A stretch of DNA of 47,054 nucleotides, taken from positions 1 through 47,054 of the forward strand of contig NZ_VKGK01000039.1 of assembly GCF_007197645.1 (NCBI RefSeq), given 5' to 3'. The DNA comes from Shewanella hanedai. GTDB lineage: Bacteria; Pseudomonadota; Gammaproteobacteria; Enterobacterales; Shewanellaceae. This document shows positions 30,948 to 40,300 of this stretch, in pieces (position 1 is the stretch's first letter; the number at the start of each line of letters is the position of its first letter). The notes under the pieces are model-generated. The model was given only the letters and a program-made list of their open reading frames with translations, did not search any database and was not told the DNA's origin. The translations under genes and the position numbers were made by a program.

Positions 30948-33608
30948 ATGTCTGAACATATGCTACAAGACGTCGATCCACTAGAAACTAACGAGTGGTT
31001 GTCTGCTCTAGAATCAGTTGTACGCGAAGAAGGTGTTGAGCGTGCTCAATATTTACTAGAGCAAGTACTTGATAAGGCCCGTCTAGACGGTGTCGATATG
31101 GCGACTGGTATCACCACGAACTACATCAACACAATTCCTACGAGCCAAGAGCCTGCATATCCTGGCAATACGACGCTTGAGCGCCGTATTCGTTCTATTA
31201 TTCGTTGGAACGCGATCATGATCGTGCTGCGCGCGTCTAAAAAAGATTTAGACCTCGGAGGCCACATGGCTTCTTTCCAATCAGCAGCTTCATTTTATGA
31301 AGTATGTTTTAACCATTTCTTCCGTGCTCCAAACGAAGTTGATGGTGGTGATTTAGTCTATTATCAAGGACATATCTCTCCAGGTATCTACTCTCGAGCA
31401 TTTGTTGAAGGTCGTCTTTCTGAAGAGCAGTTAGATAATTTCCGTCAAGAAGTTGATGGTAAAGGTCTTCCTTCATATCCTCATCCAAAGCTAATGCCTG
31501 AATTCTGGCAGTTCCCAACCGTATCTATGGGTCTGGGTCCAATGTCTGCTATTTACCAGGCTAGATTCCTTAAGTATCTAGACGGTCGTGGCTTAAAGAA
31601 TACATCTGCACAGCGCGTGTATGCTTTCCTTGGTGACGGTGAGATGGATGAGCCGGAATCACGTGGTGCTATCTCTTTTGCTTCTCGTGAAAAGTTAGAT
31701 AACCTTTGCTTCCTTATTAACTGTAACCTGCAGCGCCTTGATGGTCCTGTAATGGGTAACGGTAGCATCATCCAAGAGCTTGAAGGCTTATTTAGAGGTG
31801 CTGGTTGGAATGTGGTTAAAGTGATCTGGGGTAACAACTGGGATTCACTTATCGCAAAAGACACCACAGGTAAGTTACTACAGTTGATGAATGAAACTGT
31901 AGATGGTGATTACCAGACATTTAAGTCAAAAGATGGTGCTTATGTACGTGAGCACTTCTTTGGTAAGTACCCTGAAACTGCTGCCCTCGTATCTGACATG
32001 ACTGATGTTGAGATTTTCGCGCTTAAGCGTGGTGGTCATGACTCATCTAAGTTGTATGCAGCATTTAAAAATGCACAAGATACTAAAGGTAAGCCAACGG
32101 TTATTCTTGCTAAAACTGTTAAAGGTTATGGCATGGGCGAAGCAGCTGAAGGCAAGAACATTGCTCACGGCGTGAAGAAGATGGACATGACGCACGTACT
32201 TCAGTTACGTAACCGTTTAGGTCTTGATGACTTGCTTACCGATGAAAAAGTATCTGAACTACCTTATCTTAAGTTAGAGGAAGGTTCGGCTGAATACGAG
32301 TATCTACATTCTCGCCGTAATGCATTACATGGTTATACGCCACAGCGTCTGCCTAATTTTACTAAGCCTCTAGACTTACCAGCTGTTGAAGAGTTTGGTC
32401 CTTTGCTTGTTGAGCAAAAGCGTGAAATTTCTACAACAATGGCATTTGTTCGTACACTGAACATTTTGCTAAAGAATAAGGGTATTGGTAAGAACATCGT
32501 TCCTATCATTGCCGATGAAGCGCGTACTTTCGGTATGGAAGGTTTGTTCCGTCAAATCGGGATCTACAATCCGCATGGTCAGGAATATACCCCTGAAGAT
32601 CGTAGTGTTGTTTCTTACTACAAAGAAGCGACATCTGGTCAAGTATTGCAAGAAGGTATCAATGAGCTAGGTGCTATGTCTTCATGGGTTGCTGCGGCAA
32701 CGTCATACAGCACTAACGATTTACCAATGATCCCATTCTACATCTACTATTCTATGTTCGGTTTCCAACGTGTTGGTGACATGGCGTGGATGGCGGGTGA
32801 TCAGCAAGCTCGTGGTTTCCTATTAGGTGCTACAGCGGGTCGTACAACATTGAACGGTGAAGGTCTACAGCACGAAGATGGTCACAGCCATGTTCAGGCG
32901 AATACGATTCCTAACTGTATCTCTTATGATCCTACATTCGCTTACGAATTAGCTGTCATCATGCAAGACGGTATCCGTCGCATGTATGGCGATCAAGAGA
33001 ACGTGTTCTACTACTTGACGCTAATGAATGAAAATTACGCGATGCCAGCGATGCCAGAAGGCAGTGAAGAGGGTATACGTAAAGGTATCTATAAGCTTGA
33101 GTCTTATAAAGGTAGTCACAAAGTTCAGTTAATGAGCTCTGGTACTATTATGAATGAAGTGCGTAAAGCAGCTCAAATTCTAAGTGAAGAATACGATGTC
33201 GCTTCAGATGTTTACTCTGTGACCTCTTTCAACGAGTTAACTCGTGAAGGTCAAGATGTTGAGCGTTTTAATATGCTGCATCCTGAAGCTGAGCAAAAAC
33301 AAGCTTATATTACCCAAGTTATGGGTACTGAGCCTGCTATTGCTGCGACTGATTACATGAAGAACTATGCGGAACAAGTTCGCGCATTCATGCCTTCTGA
33401 GTCATTTAAAGTACTTGGTACTGATGGTTTCGGTCGTTCAGATAGTCGTGAGAATTTACGTCGTCACTTTGAAGTTAATGCTGGTTACGTTGTTGTAGCT
33501 GCATTGAATGAGCTCGCTAAACGTGGCGATATTGAAAAGTCAGTGGTTGCACAAGCCATTGCTAAATTCAACATCGACGCCGACAAGACAAATCCGCTAT
33601 ACGCGTAA
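30948..33608 (+). CDS. aceE: Pyruvate dehydrogenase E1 component (homodimeric type)
   Basis: 886 residues (E. coli 887). Thiamine-diphosphate-dependent decarboxylation of pyruvate and reductive acetylation of the E2 lipoyl groups. The cofactor motif is visible as GDGEMDEPESRGA...NCNLQRLDGPV (~230-265), along with GGHMASFQSAA, FQRVGDMAWMAGDQQARGFLLG and LNGEGLQHEDGHSH (active-site histidines). GGGAAGGA lies upstream of the ATG. Followed by aceF after 13 bp. Confidence 0.98.
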   Translation: MSEHMLQDVDPLETNEWLSALESVVREEGVERAQYLLEQVLDKARLDGVDMATGITTNYINTIPTSQEPAYPGNTTLERRIRSIIRWNAIMIVLRASKKDLDLGGHMASFQSAASFYEVCFNHFFRAPNEVDGGDLVYYQGHISPGIYSRAFVEGRLSEEQLDNFRQEVDGKGLPSYPHPKLMPEFWQFPTVSMGLGPMSAIYQARFLKYLDGRGLKNTSAQRVYAFLGDGEMDEPESRGAISFASREKLDNLCFLINCNLQRLDGPVMGNGSIIQELEGLFRGAGWNVVKVIWGNNWDSLIAKDTTGKLLQLMNETVDGDYQTFKSKDGAYVREHFFGKYPETAALVSDMTDVEIFALKRGGHDSSKLYAAFKNAQDTKGKPTVILAKTVKGYGMGEAAEGKNIAHGVKKMDMTHVLQLRNRLGLDDLLTDEKVSELPYLKLEEGSAEYEYLHSRRNALHGYTPQRLPNFTKPLDLPAVEEFGPLLVEQKREISTTMAFVRTLNILLKNKGIGKNIVPIIADEARTFGMEGLFRQIGIYNPHGQEYTPEDRSVVSYYKEATSGQVLQEGINELGAMSSWVAAATSYSTNDLPMIPFYIYYSMFGFQRVGDMAWMAGDQQARGFLLGATAGRTTLNGEGLQHEDGHSHVQANTIPNCISYDPTFAYELAVIMQDGIRRMYGDQENVFYYLTLMNENYAMPAMPEGSEEGIRKGIYKLESYKGSHKVQLMSSGTIMNEVRKAAQILSEEYDVASDVYSVTSFNELTREGQDVERFNMLHPEAEQKQAYITQVMGTEPAIAATDYMKNYAEQVRAFMPSESFKVLGTDGFGRSDSRENLRRHFEVNAGYVVVAALNELAKRGDIEKSVVAQAIAKFNIDADKTNPLYA

Positions 33609-33621
33609 GAGGCAATACAAA

Positions 33622-35493
33622 ATGACAATCGAAATTAATGTACCAGATATCGGTGCGGATGAGGTTGAAGTGACTGAGATTCTTGTTAGCGTAGGCGACA
33701 AGGTTGAAGAAGAGCAGTCACTGATCTCTGTTGAAGGCGATAAAGCTTCGATGGAAGTCCCAGCATCGCAAGCGGGTATAGTGAAAGAGATTAGAGTTGC
33801 TGTCGGCGATAAAGTCTCTACAGATTCATTGATTATGATCTTTGAATCAGACGCAGTTCAGGCTGCACCCGTTGTTGAATCTGCTCCAGTTGCGGCACCA
33901 GCGGCAGCGACATCTGCTGAGCTAAAAGAAGTGCATGTTCCTGATATTGGCGATGATGAAGTCGAAGTGACTGAGATCTTAGTTAATTTAGGTGACAGCA
34001 TCACTGAAGAGCAATCACTACTAAGTGTTGAAGGCGATAAAGCTTCAATGGAAGTACCCGCTCCATTTGCAGGTGTTTTGAAAGAGATCAAAATAGTTGT
34101 AGGCGACAAGGTATCTACAGGAAGTTTGGTCATGGTGTTCGAAGTGGCGGGTTCTGCATCTGCAGCACCGACTGCATCAGTAGCAGCGCCTGTCGCGGCC
34201 CCAACAGCATCTGCAGCGCCATCAGTTCAAGATATCTTTGTTCCTGATATCGGTGGTGATGAAGTTGAAGTAACCGAGATAATGGTTAATGTCGGTGATA
34301 TGGTTACTGAAGAGCAGTCACTTATCAGCGTTGAAGGTGATAAGGCTTCTATGGAAGTACCTGCACCTTTTGCCGGTAAAGTGACAGCAATTAAGATTAG
34401 CCAAGGTGACAAGGTTTCTACAGGGTCTTTAATTATGACCTTTGAAGTCGCCGGTTCAGTTGCCGCACCTGTTGCAGCGCCAGTGGTTCAGGCTGCTCCA
34501 GTTGCAGCACCTGTTGCAATGGCTGCTGCACCAGCAGCGAAAGAAGATTTCGTTGCTAACAAGGCTTATGCTCACGCATCACCTGTTATCCGTCGTCTTG
34601 CTCGTGAGTTGGGTGTCAATCTAGCAAATGTAAAAGGCACTGGTCGCAAAAACCGTATCGTTAAAGATGATGTATACAGCTACGTTAAAGCTGCTGTTAA
34701 ACAGGTAGAATCAGGTGCTGTTAGCGCTAGTAAAGGTGGCAATAGCGATTTAGATCTACTGCCATGGCCGAAAATTGATTTCAGCAAGTTTGGTGAGACT
34801 GAAATTAAGCCATTGTCGCGTATCCAGAAGATATCTGGTGCAAACCTTCATAGAAACTGGGTGAAAATCCCTCATGTGACTCAGTGGGATAATGCTGATA
34901 TCACAGAGCTTGAAGCGTTCCGTAAAGCACAAAATGCAGCGGAAGCTAAGAAAGACTCAGGTATGAAGATAACGCCGCTTGTTTTCATCATGAAAGCGGT
35001 AGCTAAAGCACTTGAAGCTTTCCCAACATTTAACTCATCTCTTTCTGATGATGGCGCAAGCTTGATCATGAAGAAGTACGTCAATGTGGGTATCGCTGTT
35101 GATACACCGAATGGTCTTGTTGTTCCTGTCTTTAAAGATGTGAACAAGAAAGGCATCCATGAATTGTCAGATGAGCTTAAGGTTGTTTCTAAAAAGGCTC
35201 GTGGTGGTAAGTTAACTGCTGCTGATATGCAAGGTGGTTGTTTCACTATTTCAAGCTTAGGCGGCATTGGCGGTACAGCATTCACGCCAATCGTTAATGC
35301 ACCTGAAGTCGGTATCTTAGGTGTGTCTAAGTCTGAAATGAAGCCAGTTTGGAACGGTAAAGAATTCGAGCCTCGCTTGATGCTGCCTTTATCACTGTCG
35401 TATGATCATCGTGTTGTTGATGGCGCGGAAGGTGCGCGTTTCATCACTTACTTGAATGACTGTTTATCAGATATTCGCACGTTGGTTTTATAA
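33622..35493 (+). CDS. aceF: Pyruvate dehydrogenase E2, dihydrolipoamide acetyltransferase
   Basis: 623 residues from ATG 33622 (AGAGG upstream, first residues MTIEINVPDIGADEVEV). Forms the 24-mer core of the complex. Three tandem lipoyl domains (~1-75, ~100-180, ~200-275), each with the lipoylated lysine in EGDKASMEVP, are joined by Ala/Pro/Val-rich flexible linkers. The peripheral-subunit binding domain (ASPVIRRLARELGVNL, ~320-355) and the catalytic domain follow, ending with the SYDHRVVDGAEGARF active-site His/Asp. Same architecture as E. coli AceF (630 aa). Confidence 0.98.
   Translation: MTIEINVPDIGADEVEVTEILVSVGDKVEEEQSLISVEGDKASMEVPASQAGIVKEIRVAVGDKVSTDSLIMIFESDAVQAAPVVESAPVAAPAAATSAELKEVHVPDIGDDEVEVTEILVNLGDSITEEQSLLSVEGDKASMEVPAPFAGVLKEIKIVVGDKVSTGSLVMVFEVAGSASAAPTASVAAPVAAPTASAAPSVQDIFVPDIGGDEVEVTEIMVNVGDMVTEEQSLISVEGDKASMEVPAPFAGKVTAIKISQGDKVSTGSLIMTFEVAGSVAAPVAAPVVQAAPVAAPVAMAAAPAAKEDFVANKAYAHASPVIRRLARELGVNLANVKGTGRKNRIVKDDVYSYVKAAVKQVESGAVSASKGGNSDLDLLPWPKIDFSKFGETEIKPLSRIQKISGANLHRNWVKIPHVTQWDNADITELEAFRKAQNAAEAKKDSGMKITPLVFIMKAVAKALEAFPTFNSSLSDDGASLIMKKYVNVGIAVDTPNGLVVPVFKDVNKKGIHELSDELKVVSKKARGGKLTAADMQGGCFTISSLGGIGGTAFTPIVNAPEVGILGVSKSEMKPVWNGKEFEPRLMLPLSLSYDHRVVDGAEGARFITYLNDCLSDIRTLVL
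33625..34455 (+). repeat. Threefold coding repeat of the lipoyl domains in aceF
   Basis: Three ~290-base units encode nearly the same lipoyl domain. GTTGAAGGYGATAARGCTTC recurs at about 33730, 34027 and 34330. This is usual for this gene but is a potential site for recombination between units. Confidence 0.8.
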
Positions 35494-35498
35494 TATTG

Positions 35499-35526
35499 AA
35501 GGCTGCTTAATATAAGTAGCCTTTTT
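35499..35526 (+). terminator. Terminator between aceF and lpd
   Basis: AAGGCTGCTT-5-AAGTAGCCTT stem (one G-U pair) followed by TTT, immediately after the aceF stop. It separates the pdhR-aceEF transcript from lpd. Confidence 0.88.
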
Positions 35527-35556
35527 CTATTTCGCATGTAAGTGAATGATTGTTAT

Positions 35557-35606
35557 CTGTGTCAAACACAGGTTAAAATGCAGCCACCTACAGAACATTG
35601 ATGTTC
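35557..35606 (+). promoter_or_regulatory. lpd upstream region with two palindromes
   Basis: The 147-bp gap after the terminator contains CTGTGT-CAA-ACACAG (35557-35571) and GAACAT-TG-ATGTTC (35593-35606). lpd is expected to have its own promoter because it also serves 2-oxoglutarate dehydrogenase and glycine cleavage. The palindromes may be operators; no regulator is assigned. Confidence 0.4.
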
Positions 35607-35673
35607 AATTAGCTGACTCTTAACCGTTTTACGATTGATCCGTCAGCGCTATGATTAGAAAATAGAGGAAGAG

Positions 35674-37104
35674 ATGAGTAACGAAATCAAAACTCAGGTA
35701 GTAGTACTAGGTGCAGGCCCTGCAGGATATTCAGCAGCTTTCCGTGCGGCAGACTTAGGTTTGGATGCAATTATTATTGAGCGTTTTAGTACACTTGGTG
35801 GTGTATGTTTAAATGTGGGCTGTATCCCTTCAAAAGCACTATTACACGTAGCTAAAGTGATTGAAGATGCGAAAACAATCTCCTCCCATGGTGTTGTTTT
35901 TAGCGAGCCTAAAATAGATTTAGCCAAACTGCGTGAATATAAAACTTCCGTAGTTGGCCAACTTACTGGCGGATTGGGCGGAATGTCCAAGATGCGTAAA
36001 GTTGATGTGGTTAACGGTCTAGGTAAGTTTACTGGCCCAAATACCATTGAAGTGACGGGTGAAGACGGCGTTGTTAAAGTGGTTCGCTTTGAAAATGCAA
36101 TCATTGCTGCGGGTTCACGCCCAATCAAGCTTCCATTCATTCCACATGAAGATCCACGTATTTGGGATTCAACCGATGCGCTAGAGCTTAATGAAGTGCC
36201 TGGTAAGTTACTCGTTATGGGTGGCGGCATTATTGGTCTTGAGATGGGAACTGTTTATTCATCTTTAGGTAGCGAGATTGATGTGGTTGAGATGTTTGAC
36301 CAGGTTATCCCTGCTGCAGATAAAGATATTGTTCGCGTCTACACCAAGAAGATTAAGAAGAAGTTTAATCTTATTCTAGAAACCAAAGTGACAGCTGTTG
36401 AAGCAAAAGAAGACGGCATCTACGTGACAATGGAAGGCAAGAAAGCGCCTGCTGAACCAGTTCGTTATGATGCTGTTCTTGTTGCAATTGGTCGTTCACC
36501 AAACGGTAAGCTACTTGAAGCTGAGAAAGCTGGTGTTAATGTTGATGAGCGTGGCTTTATCAATGTTGATAAGCAGATGCGCACTAACGTACCGCACATC
36601 TATGCTATTGGTGATATCGTTGGTCAACCAATGCTTGCACATAAAGGTGTGCATGAAGGTCATGTTGCTGCAGAAGTTATTTCTGGTCTTAAGCACTTCT
36701 TCGATCCTAAAGTTATTCCATCAATTGCATATACAGATCCAGAAGTTGCATGGGTTGGCCTTACTGAGAAAGAAGCTAAAGAGCAAGGTATTGCTTATGA
36801 AACTGCGACTTTCCCATGGGCTGCTAGTGGCCGTGCAATCGCATCAGATTGTGCCGATGGTATGACTAAGCTAATCTTTGATAAAGAGACTCATCGTGTC
36901 ATTGGTGGTGCTATCGTTGGTGTTAACGGTGGTGAGCTACTCGGTGAGATTGGCCTTGCTATTGAAATGGATTGTGACGCTGAAGATTTAGCGTTAACTA
37001 TCCACGCTCATCCGACTCTTCATGAGTCTGTAGGCCTTGCTGCTGAGGTTTACGAAGGTTCAATTACTGATTTGCCAAACCCAAAGGCAAAGAAAAAGAA
37101 GTAA
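35674..37104 (+). CDS. lpd: Dihydrolipoamide dehydrogenase (E3)
   Basis: 476 residues (E. coli 474). Flavoprotein that reoxidises lipoyl groups of the pyruvate, 2-oxoglutarate and glycine systems, passing electrons to NAD. FAD-binding GAGPAGYSAA, redox disulfide C45/C50 in GGVCLNVGCIPSKALL, NAD-binding GGGIIGLEMGTVY, the second FAD motif YAIGDIVGQPMLAHKG and the catalytic HAHPTLHE near the C-terminus are all present. GAGGAAGAG precedes the ATG. Confidence 0.98.
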   Translation: MSNEIKTQVVVLGAGPAGYSAAFRAADLGLDAIIIERFSTLGGVCLNVGCIPSKALLHVAKVIEDAKTISSHGVVFSEPKIDLAKLREYKTSVVGQLTGGLGGMSKMRKVDVVNGLGKFTGPNTIEVTGEDGVVKVVRFENAIIAAGSRPIKLPFIPHEDPRIWDSTDALELNEVPGKLLVMGGGIIGLEMGTVYSSLGSEIDVVEMFDQVIPAADKDIVRVYTKKIKKKFNLILETKVTAVEAKEDGIYVTMEGKKAPAEPVRYDAVLVAIGRSPNGKLLEAEKAGVNVDERGFINVDKQMRTNVPHIYAIGDIVGQPMLAHKGVHEGHVAAEVISGLKHFFDPKVIPSIAYTDPEVAWVGLTEKEAKEQGIAYETATFPWAASGRAIASDCADGMTKLIFDKETHRVIGGAIVGVNGGELLGEIGLAIEMDCDAEDLALTIHAHPTLHESVGLAAEVYEGSITDLPNPKAKKKK

Positions 37105-37124
37105 TTTGAATTTTATTCAACAGT

Positions 37125-37151
37125 AAAAGGCGCTCATAGAGCGCCTTTTTT
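37125..37151 (+). terminator. Terminator of lpd
   Basis: AAAGGCGCTC-ATA-GAGCGCCTTT hairpin followed by TTT, about 20 bases after the lpd stop. Confidence 0.95.
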
Positions 37152-37306
37152 GTGGGCTAAAAAAATGACGGGGATAAAAGGCACCTTATTGCGACACATC
37201 GGACTTCTGCATAAATGAAGCTTAATTGAGCCTAATGTAGACTCAGCAGGTGAATTCAACGTGTTGAACTGTTACATTCAGTATAAGTTTATGAGTTAGT
37301 TGCCTA

Positions 37307-40300
37307 ATGATAAATAGAATCAGTCATTTTATTCTGCTAGTCACTGTATTGTTAATTACTTGCCTTGTACCAGTTAGGGCGAGTGATATTGTGCAGCGTG
37401 TTTTTGCAGAAAGAGATGGTTTGGTTAATGGCTCTGTGAGCGATATTAGTTTCGATGATTACGGCTTTACGTGGTTAGCGACGCAAGAGGGTCTTTATCG
37501 CGTCAGTAATACCAAAGTGAGGAGAATCGATAAAAACGGATTTAAAACTCGATTGTCCGATGAGTATATTCAGTTTGTTAGGCCCTTAAGTAAAAGGCAC
37601 CTGCTTGTCAGTAATTACACTGATACCTATCTGTACGATATTATTCAAGATACCTTTACTCGGTTTGGCAGCGCTAAACTGTTCCCTTATTATAATAATG
37701 TCGGACTCCGCTCAATAATAAAAAAAAATAATGGTGATTATTATTTTTTGAGTAAGCAAGGTGAACTGCTTACTTTCTCCTATGTAAATATGACTCTAAC
37801 AACTGTCAATACGCTTCCCTATAACCTCGACTATCCTTGGTCATTTTTAACAGAGTTGGATGATCGCCACCTGTTAATTGGCTCTTCAAATAAACTGGAA
37901 TTGAGTGATCAGTCCGGAGTATTTCAACGAAGCTTAGATTGGCAAGATGACATGGGAGCAATAAAAGGGATGATGGAGGACTCATCTGGTCGCCTTTGGG
38001 TTAGCTCCAGTGACGGTTTGTATGAGTTTAAAAAGGTTGATTTAACGTTTGAGAAAGTGACGTTTATTCCTTTCCCCATCAGTAAAACAACGGAAGATAG
38101 CCAAGGCAACTTATGGCTAGCCAGTCGAGAAGGTCTGATAAAGTGGGACCCTGATACTGACATGATTGAGATGTATAAAGGGGATGTCAAACGTACTGCG
38201 GATATTGATTATATTTATGACATTGAAATCGATCACAATGATGTCATTTGGGTGGGAGGCTCCGGTGATGCCCTTGCGGTAGTGGCTGAAGCGCCTGATT
38301 TTATGCTTGAGCGTTTCACTAAAACCACGCCTTATTTAATCTCAAATGAGATGATATGGTCTATTTGGGCTGATAAGAACAAGGTGTGGCTAGGAAGTGA
38401 CAAAGGGTTAATAACAGTAGATAGACATTCTAAAAACAGTATAACCATTTTGCCTGAAGAGCTCGCCTTAAATGGCAGCATTTATAAAATTGATGAACTT
38501 GATAGTGACCACCTCTTATTGTCGACCACAAACGGCCTGTTTGCGGTGAATAAGCTCACATTAGAATCAGGGCGTTTCTCTCAGTGGACTCTCGGGCAAT
38601 ATTCTTTAGAAAATAAGATAATATTTTCGAGTTACTCGGATCCATTACTTGAAAATCGTTGGTGGTTTGCAACGGGAAATGGACTGTTTTTTTGGCAACA
38701 AGGCGCGCTCAACCCACAAGCATTTTTGATAAAGGGTGGGGATAATGTTCGGAGTAAACCAGACTTACGCGTCACTTATCGTAGTCTCGATGGTAAATTA
38801 TGGATCGCTGGTGCAAGAACGTTTGGTTATATTGATGATGAGGGGCTGTTTCATTCGTCTCTGAATATTTTTGATGCTGAAGCAAAGTTACCCACGATTA
38901 GTTACATTAAAGAAATCTCTCCAGGGGTACTTTGGTTAGGTAGCTCGGCGGGATTGATTGAGTATGAATTTGACTCGGGTGTCACGCGCTCGTTAACCAA
39001 TGAGTGGAAGGTAGATTGTTCTTCAATCTTCTTTATTCATGAAATTAACCAGTATCGGGTATTAGGTTGCCTCAATTCTATTCTTCGTCAAAACATTGAA
39101 TCTGGCGAGGTGCTTGTCATTGAGCATGAAGATGGGTTGATTAGTAAAGAGCTTAACGATGGTGCTTCATTCTATGATCCTGATTCAGGCTTCTATGTCG
39201 GGACGCCTGATGGGGCAATGTTGCTCGATGTTGCCAAGTTAGAGAATAGAATTCAACACGATGGTGTTTTACTGGAGTCAGTGTCAATTTTTTATGACGA
39301 ACACACTGAAATCAATTTAGTGCCAGAACCCAATAGCATCATCAAACCGGGTGCTAGAATGATCAACTTTCAGTTTACCAGTCTAGATTATCTAGTCGAT
39401 ACCCCCCTCACTTTACAATATCGTATACGGCGTAAAGGCGAGTCAAAAGACGTCAATTATCTATTGTTGATGGATCAATCTCTTGTTAGCTTTTCGGGGC
39501 TTCATGCCGGTGATTACGTACTCGATATATTGAGTTCACAAAATGGAATATGGTCGAGTGAGCCAAGCTCCTTTGCCTTTGAAGTAAAAGAATTTTGGTG
39601 GCAAAAAACCTGGTTCAAAAGCTTCTTGGTGATCGCTTTATTCTTATTCGGCAGCATCATTTTAATCGGTCGTCAACGTCAGTTATCAGCGTTTAAACGT
39701 GTAAACGAAGCGCTTGTTGAAAGTGAGGATAGACTTCGTCAGTCTTTGAAAGGCAGTGGCTCAGAGTTATGGGAGTGGCGTCACGATACTCAAATGTTTA
39801 ATTTAGAGAATCAAAGCGCAGCGCTTGCCGGTGGCAATGCAAATTTACTGTTAACACTTGAGGATTTTCCGGTTCATCGTGATGAGAGGCAAAGTGTATT
39901 AGCGTGTTGGAATAGTATGATCAATGGTATTAGCGATAGGTTTGAAGTGGAGTATCGCTATCGCCGTGAGGACAAATCCTGGGGGTGGACACGGGTTCGT
40001 GGTCGTCCTGTTGATTTTGATCCTGAAACGGGAAATATTACCCGAGTTGCTGGGATATATTCGGACATTACTGCTCAGCGTCAGTTAGAAGATGATATGA
40101 GGCTTTTAGCCCAAGCATTTGAGAATACATCAGAAGGGGTGTTGATCTTAGATACCAATGAGCGGATTAAAGTCTCTAATAAAGCGGCACAAACCATTCT
40201 TGGGTTAGGTGTTGAACAGTTAAATCTCAGTCCATTCTCGGCGCTTATCGTGGCAAAAGAGGGCCGTTTAGATAACATTGTGAAACTACTCGACGAGAGT

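Noticed and set aside
33508..33621. Earlier start for aceF inside the end of aceE
   Set aside because: The lipoyl domain begins at the ATG at 33622, which has its own ribosome site; the upstream extension is aceE read in another frame.
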